60,159 bases of DNA, taken from an uncultured Prevotella sp. (GTDB lineage Bacteria > Bacteroidota > Bacteroidia > Bacteroidales > Bacteroidaceae). Both the position numbers and the translations under genes were made by a program. Shown here in pieces: positions 39,426-47,771 of this stretch. The stretch spans positions 1-60,159 of the forward strand of contig CALUEX010000014.1 of the NCBI GenBank assembly GCA_944319815.1, written 5' to 3'. The notes below the pieces were generated by a model, which worked only from the letters and a program-made list of their open reading frames with translations, was not told where the DNA came from and made no database searches. The stretch's first letter is position 1; the number at the start of each line of letters is the position of its first letter.

Positions 39426-42400
39426 ATGCAAGACTTCGTTCACCTTCACGTACATACATACTACAGCATCCTCGACGGCCAGGCCAGCGTCAAGAGGCTG
39501 GTTGACAAGGCCATAGCCAACGGCATGAGAGGCATGGCCGTGACCGACCACGGCAATATGTTCGGCATCAAGGAGTTCTTCAACTACTGCAACAAGAAGA
39601 ACTCCGAGCTGCGTGAGCAGGGCAAGCCCGAGTTTAAGCCCATACTCGGATGCGAGATGTACGTGGCGCGCCGCACGAAGGCCGACAAGGTGAAAGACCA
39701 GGGCGACCAGGGTGGTTACCACCTGATTGTGCTGGCAAAGAACTACAAGGGCTACAAGAACCTTATCAAGTTGGTGAGCCGCGCGTGGGTTGACGGCTTC
39801 TATATGCGCCCGCGTACCGACCGCGCAGACCTTGAGGCATACCACGAAGGACTGATAGTTTGCTCGGCGTGCATAGCCGGAGAGGTGCCCGCCAAGGTGC
39901 TGAAAGGCGACATGGAGGGGGCCGAGGAGGCTGTGCAGTGGTATAAGCGCGTCTTCGGCGACGACTATTACCTCGAGCTGCAGCGCCATGAGGTGAAGGA
40001 CCCAAGCATCCGCGCCAACCGCGAAACGTTCCCCTTGCAGCAAAAGGCGAACAAGGCCTTGATGAAACTGGCCGCGAAGTATGGCATAAAGTTGGTATGT
40101 ACCAACGACAGTCACTTCGTTGACGAGGAGAATGCCGAGGCCCACGACCGTCTACTCTGCCTTGCGACCAACAAGGACTTGGACGACCCTAACCGTTTGC
40201 TCTATACGAAGCAGGAGTGGTTTAAGACGCGCGAGGAGATGAATGAGGTGTTTGCCGATGTGCCCGAAGCCCTCGCCAACACCTGCGAAGTGCTCGACAA
40301 GGTGGAGTTCTACAGTATCGACCACGCTCCAATCATGCCCTTCTTCCCAATTCCGGAGGAGTTCGGCACGGAAGAGGACTACCGCAAGAAGTTCACCGAG
40401 GAACAGCTCTATGACGAGTTTACGCAAGACGAAAACGGTAACGTGGTGCTATCGCGCGAGGAAGGGGAGAAGAAAATCAAGAAGCTCGGCGGCTACGACA
40501 AGCTGTACCGAATAAAGTTCGAGGCCGACTACCTTGCCAAACTTGCATACGAGGGCGCCAAGAAGTTATATGGCGACCCACTGTCTGACGAGGTGAAGGA
40601 GCGCGTCAACTTCGAGCTTTACATAATGAAGACGATGGGTTTTCCCGGTTACTTCCTCATCGTGCAGGACTTCATCAACTCCGCACGCGACCAACTCGGC
40701 GTCATGGTAGGCCCGGGACGTGGCAGCGCGGCGGGCTCCGTGGTGGCTTACTGCTTGGGAATAACCAAAATAGACCCTATAAAATATGACCTCCTGTTTG
40801 AGCGTTTCCTTAATCCGGACCGTATCTCTTTGCCTGATATTGATACCGACTTTGACGACGACGGACGCGGAAAGGTGCTCGACTGGGTAACAGAGAAGTA
40901 CGGTGCGGACAAGGTTGCGCACATCATTACGTATGGCACCATGGCCACTAAGCTGGCCATCAAGGACGTTGCGCGTGTGGAGAAGCTGCCTTTGGACGAG
41001 TCTAACCGCCTGTGCAAGGCCATCCCTGACCGCCTTCCTGACGGCATGAAGATGAACCTGACGAACGCCATCAAGTGCGTGAAGGAACTGCGTGAGGCTG
41101 AGGCTTCACCCGACCCGCGTATGCATGAGACCATAGAGTACGCCAAGATGCTTGAAGGCAACGTGAGGAACACAGGCATCCACGCCTGCGGTACAATCAT
41201 TTGCCGTGACCCTATAAGCGATTGGGTGCCCGTGTCCACGGCCGATGACAAGGAGACCGGCCATAAGTTGCTCTGCACGCAGTATGAAGGCAGTGTCATA
41301 GAGGAGACCGGGCTTATCAAGATGGACTTCCTCGGACTGAAGACTTTGTCAATCTTGAAGGAGGCGGTGGAGAACATACGCCTGACAACCGGTAATGTAA
41401 TCGACCTTGACACCATTCCGATTGATGACCCGGATACATATAAACTATACAGCGAAGGCCGCACGATAGGCACTTTCCAGTTCGAGTCTGCCGGTATGCA
41501 GAAGTATCTTCGCGAACTGCATCCTACTGTGTTCGAGGACCTTATCGCCATGAACGCCCTCTATAGGCCCGGCCCTATGGACTACATTCCGCAGTTCATC
41601 GAGCGTAAGCGCGACCCGTCGAAAATCACGTATGACATTCCTTGCATGGAGAAATACCTCAAGGATACCTATGGAATAACCGTTTACCAGGAGCAGGTCA
41701 TGCTTCTCAGCCGCCAGCTTGCAGGCTTCACGCGAGGCCAGAGCGACACCCTTCGCAAGGCGATGGGCAAGAAGCAAATCGAGAAGATGAACCACTTGGA
41801 GGGCCTTTTCTATGAAGGCGGCGAGAAGAACGGCTACAAGCACGAGGTGCTCCATAAGATATGGGAGGACTGGAAGAAGTTTGCCAGCTACGCTTTTAAC
41901 AAGAGTCACGCCACGTGTTACTCTTGGGTAGCCTACCAGACGGCATATCTCAAGGCCCATTACCCGGCAGAGTACATGGCTGCCAACATGAGCCGCAACG
42001 TCACTAACATAAACGAAATAACCAAGCTCATGGACGAATGCAAGTCGATGGGCATCAAGACGCTCGGCCCTGACGTCAACGAAAGCCGCCAGAAGTTCAG
42101 CGTCAACAAGCAGGGAGCTATCCGTTTCGGCCTTGCAGCAATAAAAGGCATGGGCACGGCGGCGGCCGAGGCCATCATCGCCGAGCGCGAAGCTAACGGC
42201 CCTTACAAAGACATCTTTGACTTGGTGCAGCGCGTCAACCTTGCCGCCTGCAACCGCAAGTGCTTCGAGAGCCTTGTTTTGAGCGGAGGTTTCGACAGCT
42301 TCAACATTAAGCGCGAGAGCTATTTCGGCCGCAACTCGAAGGGAGAAGCGTTCCTTGACACCTTAATGCGTTACGGGCAGTTGTACCAGCAGGAGAAAAA

Positions 42401-43130
42401 CGAGGCACGAAATTCCCTGTTCGGGGGAATGGATAGTGTGGACATAGCCACTCCGCAGATACCTGAAGGCGACACATGGAGCTCAATAGAGAAACTTAAC
42501 CGCGAGCGTGACCTTGTCGGTATATACCTTTCGGCCCACCCGCTTGACGACTATGAGGTTATACTTACCAATATGTGCAACACCCATTGCTCCGAGCTTG
42601 CCGACAAGCAAGAGCTCTCAAAGAAGCGTGACATCTACCTTGGTGGCATCGTCACTACCGTGCGCAGCAAGTTTACGAAGACCGGGAAGCCCTGCGGTTT
42701 CGTCACGATTGAAGACTTTGAAGGCTCAGGCGAGCTGGCTTTCTTCGGCGAGGAGTGGGGAAGGTGGAAAGGGATGCTTGTGGAAGGCTGCACGGTGATG
42801 GTCAAGGCCCAGTTCGTACAGCGTTTCCGTAACAGCGATATGCTGGAGATGCGCGTTACGGACATACAATACCTACAGACCGTCAAGGACAAGCAGATAG
42901 AGAAGTTCACCATTACGATGGACTCATCGAGGCTTGACGATGCCGTAGTGTCCGACCTTGTAACGGTGATAAAGGACAGTCCGGGCAACACGCAGCTGTA
43001 TTTCGCGGTGAGCGACGACAACAGCAATCGCCCGTTCGTGTTGCACAGCCGCAACGGAAAGGTAGACGTCAGCAAGGCGCTGATAACGTTCATAAAGGGC
43101 TGTGATGCCCTTGGCTACACGATTAACTGA
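39426..43130 (+). CDS. dnaE: DNA polymerase III alpha subunit
   Basis: 1234 residues, usual length for Bacteroidetes. N-terminal PHP domain (FVHLHVHTYYSILDGQASVK, residues 4-23, and the DHGN motif); the catalytic Asp pair is in PDIDTDFDDDGRG near 470-480, with the third Asp in IKMDFLGLKTL near 640. Finger helices (YAFNKSHATCYSWVAYQTAY) and a C-terminal OB-fold (DIYLGGIVTTVRSKFTKTGK) follow. It is the replicative polymerase subunit of the holoenzyme. The C-terminal tail ends FIKGCDALGYTIN. Start at the first ATG after the promoter. Confidence 0.97.
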   Translation: MQDFVHLHVHTYYSILDGQASVKRLVDKAIANGMRGMAVTDHGNMFGIKEFFNYCNKKNSELREQGKPEFKPILGCEMYVARRTKADKVKDQGDQGGYHLIVLAKNYKGYKNLIKLVSRAWVDGFYMRPRTDRADLEAYHEGLIVCSACIAGEVPAKVLKGDMEGAEEAVQWYKRVFGDDYYLELQRHEVKDPSIRANRETFPLQQKANKALMKLAAKYGIKLVCTNDSHFVDEENAEAHDRLLCLATNKDLDDPNRLLYTKQEWFKTREEMNEVFADVPEALANTCEVLDKVEFYSIDHAPIMPFFPIPEEFGTEEDYRKKFTEEQLYDEFTQDENGNVVLSREEGEKKIKKLGGYDKLYRIKFEADYLAKLAYEGAKKLYGDPLSDEVKERVNFELYIMKTMGFPGYFLIVQDFINSARDQLGVMVGPGRGSAAGSVVAYCLGITKIDPIKYDLLFERFLNPDRISLPDIDTDFDDDGRGKVLDWVTEKYGADKVAHIITYGTMATKLAIKDVARVEKLPLDESNRLCKAIPDRLPDGMKMNLTNAIKCVKELREAEASPDPRMHETIEYAKMLEGNVRNTGIHACGTIICRDPISDWVPVSTADDKETGHKLLCTQYEGSVIEETGLIKMDFLGLKTLSILKEAVENIRLTTGNVIDLDTIPIDDPDTYKLYSEGRTIGTFQFESAGMQKYLRELHPTVFEDLIAMNALYRPGPMDYIPQFIERKRDPSKITYDIPCMEKYLKDTYGITVYQEQVMLLSRQLAGFTRGQSDTLRKAMGKKQIEKMNHLEGLFYEGGEKNGYKHEVLHKIWEDWKKFASYAFNKSHATCYSWVAYQTAYLKAHYPAEYMAANMSRNVTNINEITKLMDECKSMGIKTLGPDVNESRQKFSVNKQGAIRFGLAAIKGMGTAAAEAIIAEREANGPYKDIFDLVQRVNLAACNRKCFESLVLSGGFDSFNIKRESYFGRNSKGEAFLDTLMRYGQLYQQEKNEARNSLFGGMDSVDIATPQIPEGDTWSSIEKLNRERDLVGIYLSAHPLDDYEVILTNMCNTHCSELADKQELSKKRDIYLGGIVTTVRSKFTKTGKPCGFVTIEDFEGSGELAFFGEEWGRWKGMLVEGCTVMVKAQFVQRFRNSDMLEMRVTDIQYLQTVKDKQIEKFTITMDSSRLDDAVVSDLVTVIKDSPGNTQLYFAVSDDNSNRPFVLHSRNGKVDVSKALITFIKGCDALGYTIN

Positions 43131-43158
43131 TTATTAACCAAATAAATTAACAGAAACA

Positions 43159-43473
43159 ATGGAAGTAAAAATCACAACAGAGAATTTCGAGAGTTTGAAG
43201 AATGGCGACAAGCCGTTGGTAGTTGACTTCTGGGCAACATGGTGCGGCCCCTGCAAGGCCATCGCCCCGATTATCGGCGAACTCGCCGAGGAGTATGACG
43301 GCAAGCTCGTCGTAGGCAAATGCGACGTAGAGGAGTGCGACGACATCGCCATGGAGTTCGGCATCCGCAACATTCCTACCATTCTGTTCTTCAAGGGCGG
43401 GCAGGTAGTTGACAAGTTCGTGGGCGCCACGACGAAAGCCAAGCTGAAGGAGAAGTTCGAGGCTTTGCTGTAA
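43159..43473 (+). CDS. trxA: Thioredoxin
   Basis: 104 residues with the active site WCGPC (Cys29, Cys32), cis-Pro loop NIPTILFF and the typical FWATWCGPCK start of the fold. It reduces disulphides of cytoplasmic proteins, accepting electrons from thioredoxin reductase. It begins 28 bases after dnaE and is followed by a strong terminator, so it can be co-transcribed with dnaE. No signal peptide. Confidence 0.97.
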   Translation: MEVKITTENFESLKNGDKPLVVDFWATWCGPCKAIAPIIGELAEEYDGKLVVGKCDVEECDDIAMEFGIRNIPTILFFKGGQVVDKFVGATTKAKLKEKFEALL

Positions 43474-43533
43474 TAAGCACTGCACCGGTGCAACGGGTTT
43501 CGGCCTGTTGGGGCTTGCAGCATGATTATTTGT

Positions 43534-43585
43534 AACGTGGAGGAAGGTCTTTTACACATTGAAAGGCCGTCCTCCACGTTTTTTC
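43534..43585 (+). terminator. Terminator after trxA
   Basis: AACGTGGAGGA pairs with TCCTCCACGTT across a 26-base imperfect stem-loop, followed by TTTTTT. Confidence 0.85.
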
Positions 43586-43709
43586 GTATCGCTTTTCAAG
43601 GAGCTTACACCCCTATTTTATCACCCCGTCCACTCCACTTTCACGTCTTTTGGATATTGATGTAATACCTTGAAAATGAAAGTAAAACGGCGTTTCACTC
43701 CTGTCTTGT

Positions 43710-43740
43710 TTTGCATTTTACTCTATTTACGCTATCTTTG
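43710..43740 (+). promoter_or_regulatory. Promoter of the small membrane-protein gene
   Basis: TTTG (43710-43713), 19 bases, TATCTTTG (43733-43740). Confidence 0.65.
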
Positions 43741-43767
43741 CAAGCGAACCTTACAACCAAAAGCATC

Positions 43768-43959
43768 ATGGAAAGAGACAACAATAACGGGAAAAGCCCA
43801 CAGGACGCAGGTCGTTATCTGGTAATCGGCATCAGTCTCGGCGTAGCTTTCGGCATAATATTCGACAACCTGGCGGTCTGGCTGTGCCTCGGTGTGGGCA
43901 TCGGACTGCTTGCACCGCAAATTCTCAAGAAAAAGAATGACGGCGGTGACAAGGCATGA
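43768..43959 (+). CDS. Small membrane protein (63 aa)
   Basis: 63 residues, MERDNNNGKSPQDAGRYLVI then GISLGVAFGIIFDNLAVWLC, with one or two membrane segments (residues 17-51) and a basic KKKNDGGDKA end. It was started at this ATG since the promoter lies within the longer frame. No recognised family; such proteins of about 60 residues are frequent as envelope or stress-related peptides. It is followed at once by the AICAR transformylase promoter. Confidence 0.55.
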   Translation: MERDNNNGKSPQDAGRYLVIGISLGVAFGIIFDNLAVWLCLGVGIGLLAPQILKKKNDGGDKA

Positions 43960-44016
43960 CCAAGCCCTGCGCAATGCCCGACGGTGCTGCAAAACGCACG
44001 GTTTACGCCCTTTTAT

Positions 44017-44047
44017 TTTGAAATACGCCTATTTTGACGTAATTTTG
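44017..44047 (+). promoter_or_regulatory. Promoter of the AICAR transformylase gene
   Basis: TTTG (44017-44020), 19 bases, TAATTTTG (44040-44047). The ATG follows after 26 bases. Confidence 0.7.
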
Positions 44048-44073
44048 CAGCGCGTAACGTTAAACTGTAAGAT

Positions 44074-45255
44074 ATGAAAGAATTAGCATTGAAGTACGGA
44101 TGCAATCCCAACCAGAAACCTTCGCGCATATACATGGAGGAAGGTGAACTGCCCATCGAGGTGCTCAACGGGCGCCCCGGGTACATCAATTTCCTTGATG
44201 CGCTCAACAGTTGGCAGCTTGTCCGCGAGCTCAAGGCAGCCACTGGGCTGCCTGCCGCCGCCAGTTTCAAGCACGTGTCGCCCGCAGGGGCCGCAGTTGG
44301 ACTGCCGCTCAGCGACACCTTGAGGAAAATCTACTTTGTAGACGACGTTAAAATAGAGCTTTCCCCCCTGGCGTGCGCTTACGCAAGGGCGCGCGGGGCC
44401 GACCGCATGAGCAGCTACGGCGACTTCGTTGCCCTTAGCGATACGTGCGACGAGGCTACGGCAACGCTCCTCAAGCGCGAGGTGAGCGACGGCGTTATAG
44501 CTCCTGACTATACCCCCGAGGCTCTCGCCATACTGAAAGACAAGCGCAAGGGCACTTACAACGTCATCAAGATAGACCCGAATTACGTGCCCGCTCCTAT
44601 CGAGCATAAGCAGGTGTTCGGCATAACGTTCGAGCAGGGGCGCAACGAGGTGAAGCTCGACGACCCCGCGCTGTTCGAGAACATACCCACGAAGAACAAG
44701 ACATTCACGCCGGAGGCCAAGCGCGACCTCGTCATCAGCCTCATAACACTGAAGTACACGCAAAGCAACTCGGTGTGCTACGTCAAGGACGGACAGGCCA
44801 TCGGCATAGGCGCAGGCCAGCAGAGCCGTATCCATTGTACGCGACTGGCCGGCAACAAGGCTGACATCTGGTGGCTTCGCCAGCACCCGAAGGTGATGAA
44901 CCTGCCTTTTGTTGACGGCATCCGCCGCGCCGACCGCGACAACACCATCGACGTCTACATCAGCGACGAGCACGACGACGTGCTGGCAGAGGGCACGTGG
45001 CAGAAGTTCTTTAAGGAGAAGCCGGAGGTGCTCACGGCAGAGGAAAAGAAGGCATGGCTCGCCAAGAACACGGGCGTATGCCTCGGCAGCGACGCTTTCT
45101 TCCCGTTCGGCGACAACATAGAGCGCGCCCACAAGAGCGGCGTTGAGTACATAGCGCAGGCCGGCGGCTCCGTCCGTGACGACAACGTAATAGATACTTG
45201 CGACAAGTACGGCATCGCGATGGCCTTCACGGGCGTGCGCTTGTTCCACCACTGA
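44074..45255 (+). CDS. Phosphoribosylaminoimidazolecarboxamide (AICAR) formyltransferase, single domain
   Basis: 393 residues. SFKHVSPAGAAVG contains the catalytic Lys66-His67 pair of AICAR transformylase, and the GIGAGQQSRIHCTRLAGNKA and GSDAFFPFGDNIERA segments belong to the same fold. The N-terminal MGS-like IMP cyclohydrolase domain of bifunctional PurH is absent, so this enzyme would transfer the formyl group from 10-formyl-THF to AICAR only. A separate or full-length PurH is expected elsewhere in the genome. I left out a gene symbol for that reason. Confidence 0.85.
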   Translation: MKELALKYGCNPNQKPSRIYMEEGELPIEVLNGRPGYINFLDALNSWQLVRELKAATGLPAAASFKHVSPAGAAVGLPLSDTLRKIYFVDDVKIELSPLACAYARARGADRMSSYGDFVALSDTCDEATATLLKREVSDGVIAPDYTPEALAILKDKRKGTYNVIKIDPNYVPAPIEHKQVFGITFEQGRNEVKLDDPALFENIPTKNKTFTPEAKRDLVISLITLKYTQSNSVCYVKDGQAIGIGAGQQSRIHCTRLAGNKADIWWLRQHPKVMNLPFVDGIRRADRDNTIDVYISDEHDDVLAEGTWQKFFKEKPEVLTAEEKKAWLAKNTGVCLGSDAFFPFGDNIERAHKSGVEYIAQAGGSVRDDNVIDTCDKYGIAMAFTGVRLFHH

Positions 45256-45265
45256 TAAACTGACA

Positions 45266-45392
45266 CCCACCCCAAACCCCTCCCGAAGTGAGGGGCTTGA
45301 ATACCATTGTTTATTGATAGCGGCAATTCACGGCAATCTGCAACAAGCTGAAAAGGTATTGAAAGCCCTTCCCTTCGGGAGGGGGTGGGGTA
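45266..45392. repeat. Family A palindromes (host)
   Basis: ACCCCTCCCGAAGTGAGGGG and CCCTTCCCTTCGGGAGGGGG are found here. The first resembles the segment inside the phage rhomboid frame (CCCTCCCGAAGTGCGGGAGC). Confidence 0.8.
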
Positions 45393-45424
45393 GGTTTAAC
45401 TTTTAACACTTTCTACTGTTCACT

Positions 45425-45619
45425 ATGGCAGACATCGACGACATAATAGCAGGTGGCGGAATAGTGTTCCGCCCGGCAAAGAAGAACGACGGCAAGGGCA
45501 GCGGCAAGGTGAAGACCAAGGCCAAGAAGAAGCAGTACATCACCGGGGCGCACGGCAGTGGGTCGGCCCGACAGAAGGCAAAATACCGCGAACAGCGCGC
45601 CAACAGGCACAAGAAGTAA
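45425..45619 (+). CDS. Small basic protein (64 aa)
   Basis: 64 residues, MADIDDIIAGGGIVFRPAKK followed by a Lys/Gly-rich low-complexity part (GSGKVKTKAKKKQYITGAHG) and RQKAKYREQRANRHKK. The first 16 residues look conserved-like, and the rest is basic and disordered, suited for nucleic-acid contact. Not recognised. It follows the family-A repeat, with no clear promoter. Confidence 0.5.
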   Translation: MADIDDIIAGGGIVFRPAKKNDGKGSGKVKTKAKKKQYITGAHGSGSARQKAKYREQRANRHKK

Positions 45620-46344
45620 CCTTCATCAGCGATATGTTTAAAGGCATGGATGTGCCTTTAAGCATTTTTTTTGCCATTGCCTTTCATGTGTTTTGATGTC
45701 TTTCGGCTTGCGAAAGGGCACGTTTTGCATCGCAATACGTGCCCTTTTGTGTGTTAAAAGGATACCTTTTGCGTCGTGTGATATATATTGTTGATAGTCA
45801 GATAGTTACGTTTGTGCCTGTAAAACGTTGCCACGAAGTGCGTCTTTTGGCGATAGTCGTGTTAGCGAAGGCATGATGCTGAGATTTAGATAAACGCCAT
45901 TCGCGGCAATTTCCGCCCTTTGTCACCTTTCTGCCTGTGGGGTTTCGCATTGTCGCCATAGTGTTTCTTAATCTTAAAAAACGGGTGTGTTTTTTGCCGT
46001 TATGCTCTATTTTAGTAACTTTGCATGGTTCTTTACGGCTGTTAACCTGACAAATCGTTTTTCAAGCCGCAGCGTTCCATGGCAGGATAGAAAACAATGG
46101 GTATCCGCAAACTGCCCGACTACGGGTAATCAGGCATAAACCTGCAAGGCATTTGTCTTTAACTCATTAAAACAACACGGGCACACGGCTCGTGTGTCCA
46201 TACAAGTAGAGAGGGCATTTGTCTTTAACTCCTTAGCGAACGAAGTGAGCAATAACTACTTTAACTGCTTTAACTACTGGAGGAAACCCCTTTAACTACT
46301 GATGAATGGGAGCTTTGCGGACATTCATTTAAAAACAAACTGAT
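45620..46344. other. 725-base spacer with repeats and a promoter
   Basis: Family-D hairpin at 45713-45746 (AAAGGGCACGT/ACGTGCCCTTT), family-C words at 46153-46290 (TTGTCTTTAACTCCTTAGCG), and a promoter at 45993-46023. Nothing else is supported as a gene. The transcript from the promoter would have a leader of about 320 bases before the MATE gene. Confidence 0.6.
45993..46023 (+). promoter_or_regulatory. Promoter upstream of the MATE gene
   Basis: TTTG (45993-45996), 19 bases, TAACTTTG (46016-46023). Confidence 0.6.
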
Positions 46345-47676
46345 ATGCGCAACAGGGACAACTATACCTTTCTAACGTCTGCGCCGGTTCACGACGTGAT
46401 ACTGACGATGGCCGTTCCCACCATCATAAGTATGCTCGTTACGAGCGTCTACAACATCGTGACGACGTTCTACGTCGGCCGCATCAGCACCCAGGCCACT
46501 GCCGCCGTGGGCATAGCGTTCTCCGTGATGTCCATCATCCAGGCCGTAGGGTTCACCTTCGGCCAAGGCTCTGGCAACTACATCTCGCGCGAACTCGGGG
46601 CGAAGCGCCACGACAATGCCTCGCGCATGGCCTCCACCGGCTTCTTCTGCGCCGTCGGCACGGGATTTCTGCTCGGTGTCGTCGGTATGTTCTTCCTGCG
46701 TCCCTTGGCCCTTCTGCTCGGTTCCACGGCCACAATCCTGCCCGACGCCGAGCGTTACTTGGCGTTCATTTTCCTTGCCGCGCCGTTCATGTGCGGCGCA
46801 TTGTGCCTAAACAATCAGATGCGCTTCCAGGGTAATGCTGCGTATGCCATGTTCGGCATCCTCACCGGCGCGGTAATCAACGTATTCCTTGCACCGATAC
46901 TTATATTCGTTTTCGACATGGGCATCACGGGTGCCGGCCTCTCCACTTTTGTCGGCGAGACGAGCAGTATGTTCGTGCTGCTTTGGATGACCCACAAGGG
47001 CGGCACCATACGCATACACCTTCGCAACTTCACCGCGCGCGCGGCCTACTTCAGGGAGATACTTGCCGGGGGCACGCCTTCGTTCACCCGTCAGGGCATG
47101 GCCAGCGTGGGCGTGGCCATGTTGAACGTTGCCGCCGGTGCGTTCGGCGACGCCGCCATCGCCGGTATGTCCATCGTCGGGCGCGTCTGCTTCGTCATCT
47201 TCGCCGCCGTCATCGGCCTTGGACAGGGCTTCCAGCCGTTGTGCGGCTTCTGTTACGGTGCCAAATTATATTCCAGGGTGCGCGAGGGCTACTGGTTCAT
47301 AGTGCGTCTCGGCACGTCGTTCCTCGTCCTCTGCGCCGTGTTGGGCTTCCTCCTTTCGTCAGACATCATAGCCATCTTCCGCCACGACCCCGCCGTCATC
47401 GAGGTGGGCCGTGTCGCCTTGCGCTGGCAACTCGTTACGTTGCCCCTCGGCGCGGTGGTTATGTACACCAACATGATGATGCAGACAATCCGCAAGCCGT
47501 GGCAAGCCAACATCCTTGCGGCCTCGCGCAACGGCTTGTTCTTCATTCCCCTAATCATCGTCCTGCCACATTTCTTCGGCCTTCTCGGTGTCGAGATGTG
47601 CCAGGCTTGGGCCGACGTGCTCTCATTCATCCTTGCCGTGCCCATCGCGGTGAGCGGCTTCAGGGCGCTGAGGTGA
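46345..47676 (+). CDS. MATE family efflux transporter
   Basis: 443 residues with twelve membrane helices in two similar halves. The first half begins VHDVILTMAVPTIISMLVTS, with YVGRISTQATAAVGIAFSV, and the second half has GMASVGVAMLNVAAGAFGDA and GLGQGFQPLCGFCYGA, both diagnostic for MATE proteins. These export cationic drugs or toxic compounds with Na+ or H+ coupling. The substrate cannot be derived. Start at the first ATG of the frame, a long leader precedes it. Confidence 0.92.
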   Translation: MRNRDNYTFLTSAPVHDVILTMAVPTIISMLVTSVYNIVTTFYVGRISTQATAAVGIAFSVMSIIQAVGFTFGQGSGNYISRELGAKRHDNASRMASTGFFCAVGTGFLLGVVGMFFLRPLALLLGSTATILPDAERYLAFIFLAAPFMCGALCLNNQMRFQGNAAYAMFGILTGAVINVFLAPILIFVFDMGITGAGLSTFVGETSSMFVLLWMTHKGGTIRIHLRNFTARAAYFREILAGGTPSFTRQGMASVGVAMLNVAAGAFGDAAIAGMSIVGRVCFVIFAAVIGLGQGFQPLCGFCYGAKLYSRVREGYWFIVRLGTSFLVLCAVLGFLLSSDIIAIFRHDPAVIEVGRVALRWQLVTLPLGAVVMYTNMMMQTIRKPWQANILAASRNGLFFIPLIIVLPHFFGLLGVEMCQAWADVLSFILAVPIAVSGFRALR

Positions 47677-47686
47677 GTGAAAAGGT

Positions 47687-47756
47687 AAAAGTTAAAAGTG
47701 AAAAATCCATGTGCAAACACGTTTTGGGGCACATGGATTTTTCACTTTTAACTTTT
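47687..47756. terminator. 28-bp perfect inverted repeat between converging genes
   Basis: The arm 47687-47714 pairs perfectly with 47729-47756 (28 bp); it contains AAAGTTAAAAGTGAAAAATC and CATGTGC. It ends with A- and T-runs on both strands, so it should stop the MATE and the sugar-porter transcripts. The GTGAAAAAT-type text is also a repeat of other spacers (for example 24040-24070). Confidence 0.85.
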
Positions 47757-47771
47757 CATCTTTAATTTATT

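Noticed and set aside
44083-45270. A 395-codon minus-strand frame over the AICAR transformylase
   Set aside because: It is a shadow frame caused by high GC at third codon positions; the plus-strand frame has catalytic motifs and a promoter.
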